From: Capitella teleta
Taxonomy: Eukaryota > Annelida > Polychaeta > Capitellidae
Direction of reading: 5' to 3'
Length of the DNA stretch: 64,000 bases
Assembly (NCBI GenBank): GCA_000328365.1
Contig: KB301107.1
Span: forward strand, 159,750-223,749
Below the pieces are notes generated by a model that saw nothing but the letters and a program-made list of their open reading frames with translations, did not search any database and was not told the origin of the DNA. The position numbers were made by a program, and so were the translations under genes. Of this stretch, positions 21,701 through 33,900 are shown piece after piece (positions within the stretch are counted from its first letter, which is position 1; every line of letters begins with the position of its first letter).

Positions 21701-24240
21701 GATTTGCACGAGTTAATTGATCTGCTGTGTAGGAAACCCAAAGTAGTTTTGGTTAAAATGTCCCATGAAACCTTATACACCATTGAGGCTTTGTTCTTGT
21801 GATCTTCAGGTCAACGCTGATACAGATCACATTAGAACACCGGAGGGGTTCGAATGGTAAACCAAAGAGAACGATGGGTCAAATGTTAACACTTCATGAT
21901 TCACGGGTTTCGGCAAATTCTTCAAAATTTCCAATAGGTTTGGAAGTATACTCACATGTGTCAACACTGCCCACAGGTCATCAGTGACTGCATTTGAGAA
22001 CTGGAAATCCCTCAAGTAAAGCTGAAAACAACATCATCCTCGTATTAAATATAACACAAACCACACACTCATATATAGTTAGTTACCTGAATGGCTCGCT
22101 TGAAAGTCTCTGGGGTCATAATAGTTTCGATCATTCTCAGCATTGAGGCGCCCTGCGTATACATTCACATCGCTTAGTCAGAATTAGTCAGCTGAAGACC
22201 GTCAAACCTTTGAGTAGGAGCTGGTAGTGAACGCATTTGGTGCTTCCCAGGGGGTCACAATAGTTGGTCGAACAGGGTAAGATGTGCTGATTGTATCACT
22301 TCTGAACATTCCCTTCACTCGCAAATGGTATGTCATTTCACTCTGTCGTTAAAATTCTACTCTGATAAAAAACACCCATTTACTGTGCATGACTTACAGG
22401 CTTCCATGCTAAAGGCTCCAGGGACTTGCTCTCGAAGTAAGAGGCGAAACCTTCGTTTAGCCAAGTGTCCGACCACCAGTCACAAGTGACAAGGTTGCCA
22501 AACCACTGGAGACAATCATTGTCACCCAAAATACAAGTAATGCCAATTTTCACTTACAAAATGAGCTAGTTCATGGCCGATGATGTACGCAGTAGTAGAT
22601 CTGTAGTGGGCGCTGTACCAGGTTTCATTCCACAACATGCTGGATTCTCCATAGATAATCAAGCCCCAGTTTTCCATGGCCCCACTGTGCGTTGGAAGCA
22701 CAACGTGATCTGGACAAAGAAAGTTTGAACAGATACAATTAGGTTCCTGATTTGCTGACCAACAATCGGAATAATGTTGCGGTAGTCCGTGTAGGATTCA
22801 AGCCACTCAGTAATAGGCCCAATGATATTATTTGAAAATTCTGCTGCCTCCAGGGCATCATCTCTGACCCACAACCGAGACTGAAGAGACAGGGTTATCA
22901 TTCACAATCATAATATTTTTGTTCATTGCTTACGACCGTTCCTGATGGAGTGACCGTCTCCAGGTATCCGAAATCAACAACTACGAAAGCCAACAAGTAA
23001 CACGACATGTGCGGAGTGGACTCGAAGTGGTCAAGGACCCAGCCATCTTCTCTGAATCAGTAAAAAATGTTAAATTCTTTTTAATCTTAGTTTTTGTGAG
23101 CTAGCAGCCTACTATTACTATTATTATGATATTTTTACATACAAATTGTGTGGTGCATGCATTTAGATTTATTTTTGGAACATGCATTGTAATTGTTCTA
23201 CCCTTGGACTAAACTGTGGACAGATATATGCATCATTCATCGCTGTATATACTGCAAAGGTGATATTTATATCCTGTGCGGTGGAATGAGAGCTCAGCAT
23301 ATATGGGCATTGGCAATAGTCCTCTGGTGTAGCTTATTAATGGATAAACGAATTTGAATGCATAATACGTGAATGGACGTAAAAGATTGATTAATGTTAA
23401 ACATATATAACTTAGTAAGAAACTAGCACCTACACTTCTTCAGATTCCAAAAGAGCCCCATTTCCCACCGCCGAATAAGGGGCTTTTCTTCCAATGGTGA
23501 TATTGAATGTTGCTTTAAATGAAGGTTCATCGAAGACAGGGAATATCCTTCTGGCATAGATTCTCTGCAGTTGACTACCAATGACGTATCTTAAAGGAGA
23601 CAATTAAACGAATTTCTAAATAATCGACATACTTCTCTACATTGTCTCGCCATTTTTGACATAGGTGTCCCAGTACAGACCGCCTCTCACGGCAGCAGTA
23701 ACCAATTCTCCCGCGAATGTCACACTGAAAGAGTATGCTGTTCCGGGAACCAGGTCACTGTCCAATGTGATAACCAGGAAATCTAGGTCCGGAAGCACGC
23801 CCCAGCCAACGATGGATGGGGCAGGGTTGGGGCTGTCGATGCTGGCTAGGCGCATGGTGTCGTCAAAGAGGGTCAGCGATTCATAGTTGAGCACAATTTG
23901 ATTCGTAGCAACCATTGGGCGCATAATGATGTCGACATGGCCAGTGTTGATGAAAGGCGGTTGACCGGTGTAGATGTCAGGACGGATCTCAAGGTCATAG
24001 TGCACAGGCTCAATCGTGGTGGGCAAGCGACCATCTTCAAGATTTTTTGGTGCTACGCCATTGTTGAACAAGGGGTTTGGATCGGCTGAAAATGGCGAGT
24101 TTATATTTGAAATTAAATAACTGGCTAATATTGGATGACTACATACTGTAGGCGTCACAATAATACTTGCCTGTCTTAGGATCATCTGCTAAGATGCCGA
24201 CAAAATAGCCAACCAAGAGAATTGCCACGATCTTGGCCAT
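18772..24240 (-). CDS. Secreted M1-family zinc aminopeptidase (aminopeptidase N-like), paralog C
   Basis: Coding exons: 24171-24240, 23641-24085, 23434-23589, 22934-23051, 22760-22880, 22558-22709, 22398-22505, 22208-22342, 22087-22152, 21956-22021, 20530-20720, 20385-20476, 20194-20330, 20080-20135, 19882-20032, 19740-19819, 19570-19683, 19330-19518, 19122-19268, 18985-19051, 18772-18924 (2814 nt, 937 aa). The signal peptide is [23 protein letters not shown] is at 313-317, HELAH at 349-353, Glu372 is the third zinc ligand and Tyr433 the catalytic-type Tyr. Intron 1 seems to use a GC donor (AG|GCAAGT), because only this keeps the conserved phase. Intron 10 is expanded to 1.2 kb and carries repeat R1. 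The 3' half matches gene B almost base for base; exon 2 also shares a very similar block with B. It is head-to-head with D. No C-terminal anchor. Confidence 0.9.
20989..21069 (+). repeat. Short repeat R1, copy in intron 10 of gene C
   Basis: About 80 bp matching 7421-7500. It lies in the only long intron between exons 10 and 11, which is under 100 bp in A, B, D and E. Confidence 0.6.
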
Positions 24241-24279
24241 GTTGGCATAAATTTCTCGTTCTGAATCTGCTTGGTACTT

Positions 24280-24286
24280 GTTATAG
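24280..24286 (-). promoter_or_regulatory. TATA-like element of gene C
   Basis: The minus strand has CTATAAC 40-46 nt upstream of the ATG at 24240. This fits a TATA-driven start with a short leader. It marks the C side of the shared C/D upstream region. Confidence 0.4.
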
Positions 24287-25283
24287 GACCATATACTTGG
24301 TATCACAACGAGGCTAATTTTGAAGATGACGATCTTTTTTTGTTATTGCTTTATATAGGAAACCTATTTTGGTCTCATGGAGTGCTTTTAATGGGAAGAA
24401 ACCAGGTGTACGATTAGGATACCGCTTTTCCAGTCTATTGTGACCCTTAGGCCTACTTCGAGTCATTTTAGAGATGGCCTCGCTGCGTCATATTTCAAGT
24501 GTATGCTCATTCGATTGCACTAATGACTTGGGATATCGGGTTTCAAGGTTTTATGAGGTTTTCTTCCTTTTCTTTCCCTCAAATTGAACCAATAGTGAGC
24601 CTAGTCTAATAACATAAAATCGAAAACTCTGTATTTTAATATCTTGAAATAGCCCAGAAAATGCCAAAGCAATGAGAGGGAGATTTCTAAAAAGTCAGAC
24701 TATAGATTATTATAAGCAGGGGTTAAATATTTTACACAAACCAATTTATGGAGAGTAGACAAACCAGGAGGGAAAAAAAGTAATTGCCTCAGCAATGACG
24801 GTTTATCTGAAAATAAAATCAAAGAACCTATAATAGGATCTCCATGTTGATAACGCCCATTATATACACACTTGTTCAATATTTATTACATATAACTTTC
24901 TTTATCAATGAACCGCTCGTTATTCAATCACTATTTTGAAAGTGCCTCATAGCCATGCTTATCACTAATGCTCAGAATTCTCGGTTATCTGAAATAAAAT
25001 TCTTGCATCTATAAAAATAATAGTAGAAAGTTTCTTTCTCGAGTGAGCATTTAATACATGTGAATCTATTAAGGCCAAAAGTTCAGCTCTTTCTGTCCTT
25101 GCATGGTCACAAACCTTCCAATCACCTCCCGCACACGAAAGGAACTTTCGTTCACCTCAAAACGAGTCCAGAGTTTGGTGGATGAAAACATGAACATGTT
25201 GTGGCCCCAATTAGACTACATGAACTCATTGGAATCCCAGGTGCTGGATTCCCACATAGGCTCTTGTGATAACGCAAGCTGGG
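24287..25283. other. Shared upstream region between divergent genes C and D
   Basis: About 1 kb of AT-rich DNA separates the TATA-like elements of C (minus) and D (plus). No coding exon or recognised repeat was seen. It is the natural place for enhancers shared by the two genes, but no specific site could be supported. Confidence 0.4.
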
Positions 25284-25289
25284 TATAAA
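25284..25289 (+). promoter_or_regulatory. TATA box of gene D
   Basis: A TATAAA match (gggTATAAAcgg) lies 36 nt before the ATG at 25325. Initiation about 25-30 nt downstream would fall near 25312-25318. That leaves a leader of about 10 nt and excludes the in-frame upstream ATG at 25310. Confidence 0.55.
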
Positions 25290-25324
25290 CGGAAGCGTGT
25301 GAGAAATACATGCACAGAGAGGTC

Positions 25325-28300
25325 ATGATGGTACGGCAATTGTTCCTTCTTTTCTTCTGCCTCCTGGGAGAAGCTCATGCTGATGAGGTGGTTGCAGAAA
25401 CTTCTACAGGTAATTTGTTCAAATTGTGTGTCCATGTACAAGTCCGGATGATGAACTTTCAGTGCATGGAAGCTGGGATGGATGCGGCCAGGGCGAATCT
25501 GGGCAAATTTGAATAGGATATTTGCAAGAACCATGTGGTTACCAAAACATAATTTCCTCTTTCAAAATTTAAACACAGAGTCTTCAGAAGAAAAAAAAAA
25601 TCAAAAGTTGTTAAAAGCCAAGCTTTATGCGTAAAGTGGTATGAGCTATTTTCAAAGTCAATGTCACAAGGGAAAGAAATGATCATCCATTCCATATTTC
25701 TACCAACCAGTACCAGTCATATTGTGATGTTTTCTCCCCAGATCCGAACCCTCTGTTCAACTTTGGCGTAGCACCAAAGGATCTCGAAGATGGTCGCCTG
25801 CCAAGCGCGATTGAGCCTATGCACTATGACATAGAGATCCGTCCTGATATCTACACATCCCAACCGCCTTTCTATCACTCCGGTCATGTCAACATCTACA
25901 TGCGCGCGGTAGAAGCTACGAATCAAATCGTGCTCAACTACAAGTCACTGACCATTGTGGAAGGCAGCATGCGTCTGATCGGGTTTAATCTGACTGACCC
26001 CGCACCGTCCATTGTTGGATGGGGCGTGCTACCCGACCTTGACTTTGTGGTCGTCACACTGAGCAGTGATCTGGTTCCTGGGAGAGCATACATCTTTCGC
26101 GCGTCCTTCTTTGGAGAAATGAATTCTGCTGCTGGTCGGTATGGTCTGTACTGGGACACTTATGTGAAGAATAATGGCGAGATGAGGTAAGTCCAATTCG
26201 TTTGAATTAGTTCAAGTGCAACATAAATATATTCGCAGATATGTCGTAGGAAGTCAACTGCAGACAATTGACGCAAGAAGGGTTTTCCCCGCTTTTGACG
26301 AGCCGTCATTCAAGGCAACCTTTAATGTCACGATTGGAAGAAAGTCCCCCTACACCGCAATTGGCAATGGAGCTCCACTTGATTCCGTGGAAGTGTAAGA
26401 TATCCTTGCTTCATGAAGTTAAGACCAAAAGACTGATTAATGTTTTGTTTTGTTTTCAGAGAAGATGATTGGGTTTTGGACAGTTTCGATGTCACTCCTC
26501 GCATGTCGTGCTATCTTCTCGCATTCGTTGTTGTCGATTACGGATATTTGGAGACCGAGACATCGACAGGGACCATCGTAAGCATATATAGAGCACAAAG
26601 ACCCGAGACATACAAATCGATGTTGCTGTTTTTTTTCAGTCTCGTTTGTGGGTCAGAACTGCAGCTACGGAAGGCGCTCATTTTGCCAACGACATAATAG
26701 GGACAATCACAGAATGGCTCGAAACCTACACCAACTACAACAACATTATGCCCATCGTCAGTGGGTAGAACACAATCTATTTTTTGGGGGAGTCATTTGG
26801 TTCCTTCAATAGACCATGTGCTACTTCCTTCTCATGGCGGAGCTATGGAGAATTGGGGTCTCATTATCTACGGGGAATCCACTGTCCTTTGGGATGAGAA
26901 CTGGTATGACGCCACCTATAGGAGAGGCACTGCTTCCATCATTGGCCACGAATTGGCTCATTTCGTACGTCCCGGAATTTCTCCCATACCATTGGTTCAT
27001 CAAATATTTTCAGTGGTTTGGCAATCTTGTCACTTGTGACTGGTGGTCGAACACTTGGTTGAATGAAGGTTTTGCTTCTTTCTTCGAGTCTAAGTCCTTG
27101 GAACCGCTTGGCTGGGAGCCGGTAGATTTCTCCTTTCCAATGCCCCACGTGTGATTTATGACAGAACATTCCAGGATGAGATGATCTACCAACGTCGAGT
27201 GAGAGGCATGTTGTCTGCTGATGTGAACAGCCTGAGCCAGCCGGTTCGACCAGAGATCATCACACCTTGGGAGGCCATGAACGCTTTCACTACAAGCTCC
27301 TACTCTAAGGTTGTGGCTCTCATCATCATTTGAAACGACACTAATAATTATGCACGCATATTTTATCTAGGGATCTTCTATGCTGAGGATGATTGAAAAT
27401 GTGCTTTCACCTGGTGTAATGCAAAGGGGAATTCAGGTAACGTTTCCAGATTTGGGTTGTTGTCTACAATATTATTACACTAGTATTGCTTGCTCGCAGA
27501 GGTATCTCCAGACCTTCGAGTTCTCAAATGTTGAAACCGACAATCTGTGGACTGCGTTGACTGCGGTATGTGAAGGTTACAGGCCTCGAACCTATATTGC
27601 AACATTTGTGCTCATAGCAAGCGACACAGGAAGGGATCACAAACCCCGATGGCAGTCCCTTTGACGCCAAAGACAAGTTTGATCCCTGGGTACTGCAGTC
27701 TGGCTTCCCTTTGATCCAGGCTATCCGCAACTACGAATCCAATGCTCTGACCGTCACTCAGAGTCACTTCAACCCAAACAATGAGGATTGGCCACCTTCA
27801 GATTTCGGGTGAGAGTTAGCAGAGGGTTTGTTTGCAAAGGCTTTTACACTTGGTCCTTACATTTCAGTTATTCGTGGAATGTGCCTGTCTCCGTGTTGAC
27901 TGAAAATGATAATGACCCTGATGCAAAGCTCGTGGCATGGATGGACAGAGTTCCAGCCAGTAAGAGGGTCCTTTGCTTTAGTCACTTACTATATAATATT
28001 CATTTCTTTAGTTGTTCTCGACGACATGATGCCTAATAATATCTCAATGTGGTACTTGGTGAACCCAGGCACACGATTTTTCTACCGAGTGCAATACGAC
28101 GCACAGAACATGGCCAACATCAACCGACAACTGATGGACGACCACGAGGTATGAGCTGTCTTCCATGTCTTGTTGCTCGTAAATGTCATTGCTTCCTCTC
28201 AAAGGCATTCGACGTGGAGACGCGTGCTGCCCTGATTGAGGACACATTTGCATTTGCGAGGTCAGCTCACTCTTTTCCCTCCGTGAACTGACCTTATTCG

Positions 28301-30248
28301 CTAACAGGGCTGAGATCCTGACGGAAGTCGATGCCTTCGAAACCAGCCTGTACTTGGATGCTGAGACCGAAGGAATTCCGTGGCTGATTTTTGACTCATA
28401 TACGCAGTACGTCGAGAGACTACTTCGCAGATTCCCTGAAACTGATGAACTTTACAAGGTGAACGAGCTAGGATGTCACGGACGTATTCTTTGAACTAAG
28501 CCGATCGCTTAGGTCTTTGGATGTGCTCTTGGCCGCTACGGGAGACTCGGGAGCACACTTGCTCCGTTAAAATTACCCGGCATTAGAAATGATTGTACCG
28601 GGACTTGCCCGCTTGGCTTTCAAACTTGTTAAGGCCACAATGTGTTTCTCTGAGCGCTATATTTTTTTTTGTACTGGAAGTACTAAATTTAGTATGCTTA
28701 GACTTAAAAGACGGATTATATATATTAAATGAACCGAGAAGAAAATATTATAGGGATAATTGGCTAGAATACATGCTGAAATTATTCACCTGCTCATATC
28801 GATAGAATGGAGAGCTGTAGAATTTTCTTCGCTTGCCCAGCGGTTTATTTTTCTGTGCCAGCTTCAAGAATTGATGCTCATGCTCAGCAATATTTCTTAA
28901 TTTCTTCATGCACACTGCCGCCTTGGTAAAGGTTCCGACTAGAATTTAATTGTGTTTCACTACAACACCAGAAAAACATTGGCGTCCCCGGCGCAAACTT
29001 TTATGTTATAGCGGCTTATAGCCCTTATAAAATTATGGGGTATCTCATTTGTCTTTGAATCTGTCAAAAATTTGACTGATTGTAATATATATCATACACA
29101 TAGAAATATTTTGCATGCGTGTAAGCCTCCGTAAATACTATTAAAATTGATTTTAGGACATAACAATTGTTTTTCGCAAAATTTTGTCTGATATGTGCTG
29201 TATATTGTTCACTTCAGAGCTTCATTGAGTATTTGATCAGTCCTGTTTACGAATGGAAGGGCTGGGAAATCGACTGGGATGAGCCCATTTACCAAACGTG
29301 AGCCAACATGGGCAGATATTTACAGCACGAGAAGAATACGTCTTTGTTTTTGCAGCAAACTTCAGCAGTTAGCGGTCGATTTGGCTTGCACCAATGACCA
29401 CGCAGATTGCCTCGACACAGCCGAAAGTCTGTATGACTTATGGGAACAGTCAACAGCAGAAGAAAACCCGTGAGTCTTTATCGCATTCTCTGCTCAAATA
29501 TATTCAACTTTATATAGAGTGGTCGTGGGTTTGCGCCCAGCGTTTTATTGCACATCAGTCAGAACAGGAAACAGAAACAGGTGGTCGACCATCTACGATA
29601 GATACGTGGAGGATGTTGGAACTTCTAACCTGCCATTCGATAGCGTTGAGAAACGCAATCTTTTAGAATCGTTGGCATGCAGTTCAAATGTTGGAGTCCT
29701 TGAAGGGTATAATTTTAAGCAAACAAGTTTGTTTTGATATAATTTATCACTGATTCCAACAGCTACTTAGAAGATCTTTTTGATGATGACTTTGTTGGGT
29801 TGGCTGATAAGAGCGCTGCTATGTTGTCACTTGCCGATTCTATCGAAGGCCGCTGGGTAGTCTGGGATCATTTTGTGGAGAACTGGAGGAATGAAACTGT
29901 TCCTGCCGTGCCCTTGGGGTATGTATCCTTATGAACGGACTTTTGAGGCTGACTTTCTTGATTTGCGCTCCAGGGTAAGTCGTGCAGCAATTCTGCACAC
30001 AGTTGTCGAAGGATTCGCGAGCGAAGCAGATCAGCTGGCTGTAAGTGACCCTCTTTAAAGTTTTCTGCAGGATTATTGTCTCTGAACTTTCGCAGTTTAT
30101 TGAGTTCGTGGCGAGATATCCTCCTGAGAATGCTGCCGAAGAGGCCGTCTATGAGCGTGCCTTCGAAATCGTGTCTGAAAACCGTAGGTGGGCAGATAAC
30201 AATCTGCTTTCATTGCATGAATGGCTTGAATCAAATGTTTTGGGCTAA
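25325..30248 (+). CDS. Secreted M1-family zinc aminopeptidase (aminopeptidase N-like), paralog D (inverted, mosaic)
   Basis: Coding exons: 25325-25409, 25742-26186, 26239-26394, 26460-26577, 26640-26760, 26813-26964, 27014-27121, 27175-27309, 27371-27436, 27500-27565, 27618-27808, 27868-27959, 28012-28148, 28205-28260, 28308-28458, 29218-29297, 29356-29469, 29518-29706, 29763-29918, 29974-30040, 30096-30248 (2838 nt, 945 aa). The signal peptide is [19 protein letters not shown], nearly that of gene A. GGAMEN is at 317-322, HELAH at 354-358, third ligand Glu377, Tyr438. It is the only member on the plus strand. Exons 1-15 and several of their introns match gene A closely (for example intron 6 ending attggttcatcaaatatt). 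Exons 16-21 instead match B/C (for example [11 protein letters not shown] and [15 protein letters not shown]). The change falls at the 0.76-kb intron 15. All phases hold, so it reads as a working gene. Confidence 0.9.
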
Positions 30249-30253
30249 ATAAA
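30248..30253 (+). promoter_or_regulatory. Poly(A) signal AATAAA overlapping the stop codon of gene D
   Basis: Reads TAAATAAAATGC: AATAAA starts on the last base of the TAA at 30246-30248. A second AATAAA lies about 25 nt downstream (30273-30278). Confidence 0.7.
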
Positions 30254-30918
30254 ATGCAATTTAATTACCACAAATAAAATTCAATTTACTTACCATGCCA
30301 TCTTGACGCGTTCTTTTGTGGCCTCGATCTTAGCTGTTCTGGTTATCTTGAGAATATTATAAAACTCTCTGTATGTTAATGGAATCAGATCGGTGCTGAT
30401 TAATACTTTTCAAAGTTTTGTTTTAATTATAGTGACAACATGGCAGCGCTCTTATCAGCCATCTTTTATACCATGAAAATGATGTCAAGTAATTATTATT
30501 TTGCGCTGGAATGATTATTTAGGGTTTATATTTCGTGAATTTGGTGCTATATTGGACATGATGGTTGATCTTTAATTCAGGGCAGCTTTGGACATACTGC
30601 TGACTCTGTATGGTTCTAGGTGGCCATCTAATGGGTTGTTGAACAATTATATTAATTATCACTGCCGATTCGACTATTGTTCAAATACGAGCTTCCGAGT
30701 TATTATGCAACCTATAATTTGCATATAATTTAATGTGCAATAACTCTTTCCTGTCAGCTTAATCCCCCAAAGGCCAACCAAGAAGGCAAATCAGTGAGAA
30801 TCATTATTACATTTCTGTTATTCGATATATCTATACAATTCATAACAATGTCAAACAACACGTGGTGCCATATAAGAGTTTAAAGGTCATTCACATGGGT
30901 CATTCACAAAAAGGCGTT
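30254..30918. other. Tail-to-tail intergenic region between genes D and E
   Basis: About 665 bp of AT-rich DNA with no open frame of note. It separates the convergent 3' ends of D (plus) and E (minus). No clear poly(A) signal for E was found close to its stop. Confidence 0.5.
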
Positions 30919-33900
30919 TCAGCGGTTGAGTGCTTCCAGCAGCCAGTCGTTTAGGCTGTCCAAATTGTTGGAAACCCAGTGGTGGTTCTTCTCCACCGTA
31001 GCTGCAGCCTTGGCGAACATTTCAGCCTCTTCGTCGTCCTCTGCTGGATACTTCGCCAGAAATGCTTCAAACTGGAATTACGTCACATGGAGTTGAATGC
31101 AAGTGAATACGACTAAACCTACTTGCAGTTCATCTTCATTTGAAGCAAAGTCTTCAATCGTCGCCATGAAGACTGCATGGTGATCCACTCTGAATAGACA
31201 GTTAATACCAGGTGGTTGGTACACTCTGCACTTACCCTTCCGGGGCAGGATTTGACCTCCAGTTGGCGTACAAGTGAGCCCACATCACAGATCTCCCGTA
31301 AGGAGACCTAGCTAGTGTTTCCATGGCAACCGTCTTCTCTTCCTCCGGAATTTCAACCGAGTGGATTAACAGCTGGAGGTATCTGTAGAAGACAGTCTAC
31401 CACCCTTTAATTCTCTGGCTCTGCGGATTACCGTTCAAGGGTGTTATAATCCACACTACAGCTCAGAGACTTCTGCAGTGCTAGTCTCGTGACGGTCGTG
31501 TTTGGCAGGTGAGCAGGTCCAGCAACCAAATACCTGTCAAAAACAGCCTGCCAGTCGTCTTGAGTTCCCTCTCTTATCGCTGTGCAATAAACTGTGTAAC
31601 GGTGATCCACGTCAATCCTTTAAAAAAATAACGAGTTGAAAATTGGAGAACATCCTATGTATTAGTTCTCACCCATCAAACTCAGGGTCTGCAATCCACT
31701 CTGAGTATAAATATTTAGAATTCTCAATGCATTGAAGGTTGCCGTATTCACATGCTATACGGATAATCTTCTGTCTAAGCATTCTGGGGAATTTTTGCTG
31801 GATGCAGGGAATAGTTAAATTGGCACGGGTTGACTTTACCTCCGTAGAACATGTCCCTCGTTGCTCCATCCGAGATAGTCGTACGTATCAGCAACAATGT
31901 GTCGGATGTATGTCTGTATATATATATATATATATATACATGTAAAGGTAAGATTATGACTGTTGTATAAGTTCCATTTAAATATAAGAAATGTGAGAAT
32001 AAATGGTTTCTGGAATCAACAAGAAACGCGAATCTTAGCAACTATAAAGACTTCTAACCTTAAAGAGAATTCTGCTATCGTTGAAGCGAGCCATGATCCG
32101 AGAGGGGTACACCAAACCTTCTTCTGCTCTGAACCAAGGCAATGGTTCTCTCTCATTTTTCAGATATCGGGTTGTTTCAAACGCAGAAACTTCACTGCTT
32201 CTCCCTGATCTGTAAAATTATACACATGAGCATTATGGATAGCATTCATATGACTATGTTTTACAAGATAATATTGAAAAGCAACTCACCGGGCGAAATT
32301 GAAAGCATCAGCAATTATAGATTGTCTGCTTTCGCTGGGAATCCTCTGTGCAGATGATAAATCAATAGCAAAGTGTTACAATTGCTGGCCATCTAAGTAT
32401 TGAAGGGAAATCTTACCGAGTGATCTTGTTGAAGTTGCTCCAAAAGCCGGTTGAAATTAACCGCATCATACTCGATCCGGTACAAACCAAATGTTGCAAC
32501 ATTCACCAAAGTCCACTCGTTTCCTGGCATCTGATCATTCACGGTTTCTGTTTGTTGCAAAAAGGAGGCTCATTGAGAAATTATGGGTACCTCATGTCGT
32601 ATATGCCTCCTAGGGCTTGAAAACCAGGTGTAATAGCCCATCCTGCCATAACCTTTAGTAGCTATGCACCCGGGTTTGAGACCCGATCAGGCCACTGAAT
32701 TCGTTATAATTGTAATTCTTCGGTGACTCTGCAGTGCTGCCCAACTGCATAACAAGGCGGGGCGCTGTGTACTACTGTCTATGGTGGCATGCAGGATAAA
32801 GAACTCTTGGAATTTATCGATAAGAGTAGGGGGAAACCCCGGTCCCGGGTCTTCTGTTCTGGGGCCCGTATCAACCGATTGGTTTGGGCGGAGCGTAAAA
32901 CCCCATCATGTCATGTTTATTAGCCATGCAAGCATGCACTGCTCGTGCGCATCCTTTCAAACCTTGGGCAAAGATCAGCAATAACAAACCTGCATTTGTG
33001 AGCAGTCATTAGGATAACCCACACTTTTGAGTTGACGTGACATTGACTTTCAAGTGCAGAAAAAATGCACAGGATTTGCAAACGCCTTTATAAAGAAAGC
33101 GATACACCGGACGGAGGCCAGTACGTACAAAGAGGAAGGAACTTTCTCTGGAATTCAGATTCTCTCCCGACGACGTAGGAAGATGAATTCAAAAACTGGA
33201 TCCACACAAAGCTGCTGGAGCAAACGCGATCTCCCCAAGAGTATATAAGAACCTCTTCCAAACACTTTCCCACCCTGTGCACACGACCTACACGAGAATG
33301 ATACAACTGGGTCGATGGCCTTGCCCTTGGAAACACTCTGCTGTGATCCCGATATTGAAAAGAAAAGACCCAGCGGTGTACACCAACTACCGCCCTATCT
33401 CCCTCCTAGACGTCCTATCGAAGGCCCTGGAGACTCAGATTGCGAGACACATAACCATGCAGGCACATCACTTCAAACGGCTACCTACCAGATAAACAAT
33501 ATGGATTTCGCCCGAGGCACTCGTGCACGGATCTGGCACTCAGCGTCATAGGGAAGGCAGCCCACTCGATGAACCTGAGAAAGGCATTCTTCCTCCTTCA
33601 GATCGACATCGCCGGCGCTTTCGACAGAGTCGACAGAGACCAGCTGACAAAACACATCAAGGAATCAGGAGCACCCTCACGCCTTCTTCGACTCCTGTCA
33701 GACTACCTCAGGATTCGCACGTTTAACGTTAGAGTGAGCGGCGCCCGCTCCGAAGACCACCCCCTGGACATAGGCGTCATTCAAGGAAGCGGCCTGGGCT
33801 TTGTGATGTGGAATATCTACCGCCTGTAGAGCCCCCAGAATCACGATGGCACCAAGCAAAGAGGTGCTCACAACATTCTAACCGCCCCGTCACCCACTGA

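Noticed and set aside
25310-25324. Upstream in-frame ATG of gene D (MHREV...)
   Set aside because: It lies only about 20 nt after the TATA box, probably before or at the transcription start, and it weakens the signal peptide.
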